5,618 nucleotides of DNA from an uncultured Clostridia bacterium (GTDB lineage Bacteria; Bacillota; Clostridia; Oscillospirales; Ruminococcaceae): contig CAMTHN010000043.1 of NCBI GenBank assembly GCA_947072265.1, positions 1-5,618 on the forward strand. Reading direction: 5' to 3'. Below the pieces are notes generated by a model. The model saw only the letters and a program-made list of their open reading frames with translations. It did not search any database and was not told where the DNA came from. Position numbers and translations under genes: made by a program. How positions within the stretch are numbered: the first letter of the stretch is position 1; every line of letters begins with the position of its first letter. This document shows, in pieces, positions 5,179-5,618 of the stretch.

Positions 5179-5618
5179 TTAAAATCTAGATAAACCATAA
5201 AACGATGGACTAGCATATCTACAGCTATCAACTTCGTCAAATTGTGTAGGAGTAGTATCTACATCACCATCATTATTATTATTATTAATATTTGTCATAA
5301 CTAATTCAATATCCTCAGAAATCTCAGGCTTTCTTTTTCTACAACAATTTAAAAATAAACATAATAATACTGAAATTCCCGCACCTGCTAGCATACCAAA
5401 TCCTATTCCTCCAAAGGTTGAAATTAATGTTTTATCTAAATCACTAAGTTTACCACCTTCTGATCCCCCTGGTATTTCACCTTCTGACCCTCCTGGTATT
5501 TCACCTTCTGACCCTCCTGGAAATTCACCTTCTGATCCCCCTGGAAATTCACCTACTGAGCCTCCTGATCCACTTCCTGACCCTGATCCACTTCCTGACC
5601 CTGATCCACTTCCTGACC
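5179..5618 (-). CDS. C-terminal part of a repetitive stalk protein with one transmembrane helix and cytoplasmic tail (partial)
   Basis: The frame is open from the window edge to the TAA at 5179-5181, giving 145 visible residues; the true start lies outside. An ATG at 5392-5394 inside the membrane helix is not the start, because the frame continues upstream through clean in-frame repeats. The order is: a Ser-Gly dipeptide run, four PGGSEGE[IF]-type octapeptides, a linker (GGKLSDLDKT), a hydrophobic helix (LISTFGGIGFGMLAGAGISVLLCLFL, given as LIST to CLFL) and a tail starting NCCRKRK. The positive cluster after the helix predicts that the repeats are outside the membrane and the tail inside. 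The tail is acidic and polar, has five consecutive Asn encoded near a short ATT microsatellite, and ends GLSRF. I do not recognise the family. Low-complexity Gly/Ser spacers of this kind usually hold a surface domain away from the membrane; what that domain is cannot be seen. The gene is 19 bases upstream of the PAAR-like gene. Confidence 0.7.
   Translation of the reverse strand, partial: SGSGSGSGSGSGSGSGSGGSVGEFPGGSEGEFPGGSEGEIPGGSEGEIPGGSEGGKLSDLDKTLISTFGGIGFGMLAGAGISVLLCLFLNCCRKRKPEISEDIELVMTNINNNNNDGDVDTTPTQFDEVDSCRYASPSFYGLSRF
5461..5556 (-). repeat. Four tandem 24-bp units encoding PGGSEGE[IF]
   Basis: Four units start at 5461, 5485, 5509 and 5533 on the plus strand. They differ at only a few bases: alternate Gly codons, TAT versus AAA giving Ile versus Phe, and one TAC giving Val for Glu in the last unit. 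The unit length is a multiple of three, so gain or loss keeps the frame. Confidence 0.9.
5566..5618 (-). repeat. Tandem 18-bp units encoding Ser-Gly dipeptides, continuing past the window edge
   Basis: Units beginning at 5566, 5584 and 5602 are identical as far as the window shows (the third is cut one base short). Each encodes three Ser-Gly dipeptides. Perfect identity at synonymous positions indicates recent expansion or homogenisation. Confidence 0.9.

Overview
The window is AT-rich and every gene I can support lies on the minus strand, so transcription runs from position 5618 towards 1. Starts have AAGGAG/GGGGAG-type ribosome binding sites. One gene ends at a TGA that sits exactly at the conserved C-terminus of its family. 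Both points fit a low-GC bacterium using the standard bacterial code rather than a mycoplasma. Sequence alone does not fix the phylum: Firmicutes, Fusobacteria, spirochaetes, a host-associated lineage or an integrated element are all possible.

In transcription order the layout is as follows. (1) 5618-5179: the C-terminal part of a surface or envelope protein with perfect Gly-Ser and PGGSEGE-type tandem repeats, one transmembrane helix and a short Cys- and Asn-rich cytoplasmic tail. (2) 5159-4773: a 128-residue PAAR-like protein of the DUF4280 type. (3) 4766-4714: a perfect 25-bp inverted repeat just after that gene, probably a terminator or mRNA-processing hairpin. (4) 4590-3187, 3148-1733 and 1680-208: three tandem paralogues of 467, 471 and 490 residues. 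(5) 140-1: the start of another membrane-anchored protein that runs off the window.

The three paralogues are the core of the region. Each has a basic cytoplasmic N-terminus, one transmembrane signal anchor, six W-containing collagen-like repeats, a phage tail-collar-type domain, and a C-terminal fibre head with three His-x-His motifs. The stalk has the same length in all three, with one 43-residue repeat, five 34-residue repeats and 38 residues to the collar. The distance from the membrane anchor to the first repeat is also identical.

Taken together this looks like an envelope system that displays phage-tail-fibre-like trimeric collagen stalks from the membrane, next to a PAAR-like spike-tip protein and another repetitive stalk protein. 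Whether it is part of a contractile injection apparatus, an adhesin set or a phage-derived surface structure cannot be decided here, because no sheath, tube, baseplate or ATPase gene is in the window.
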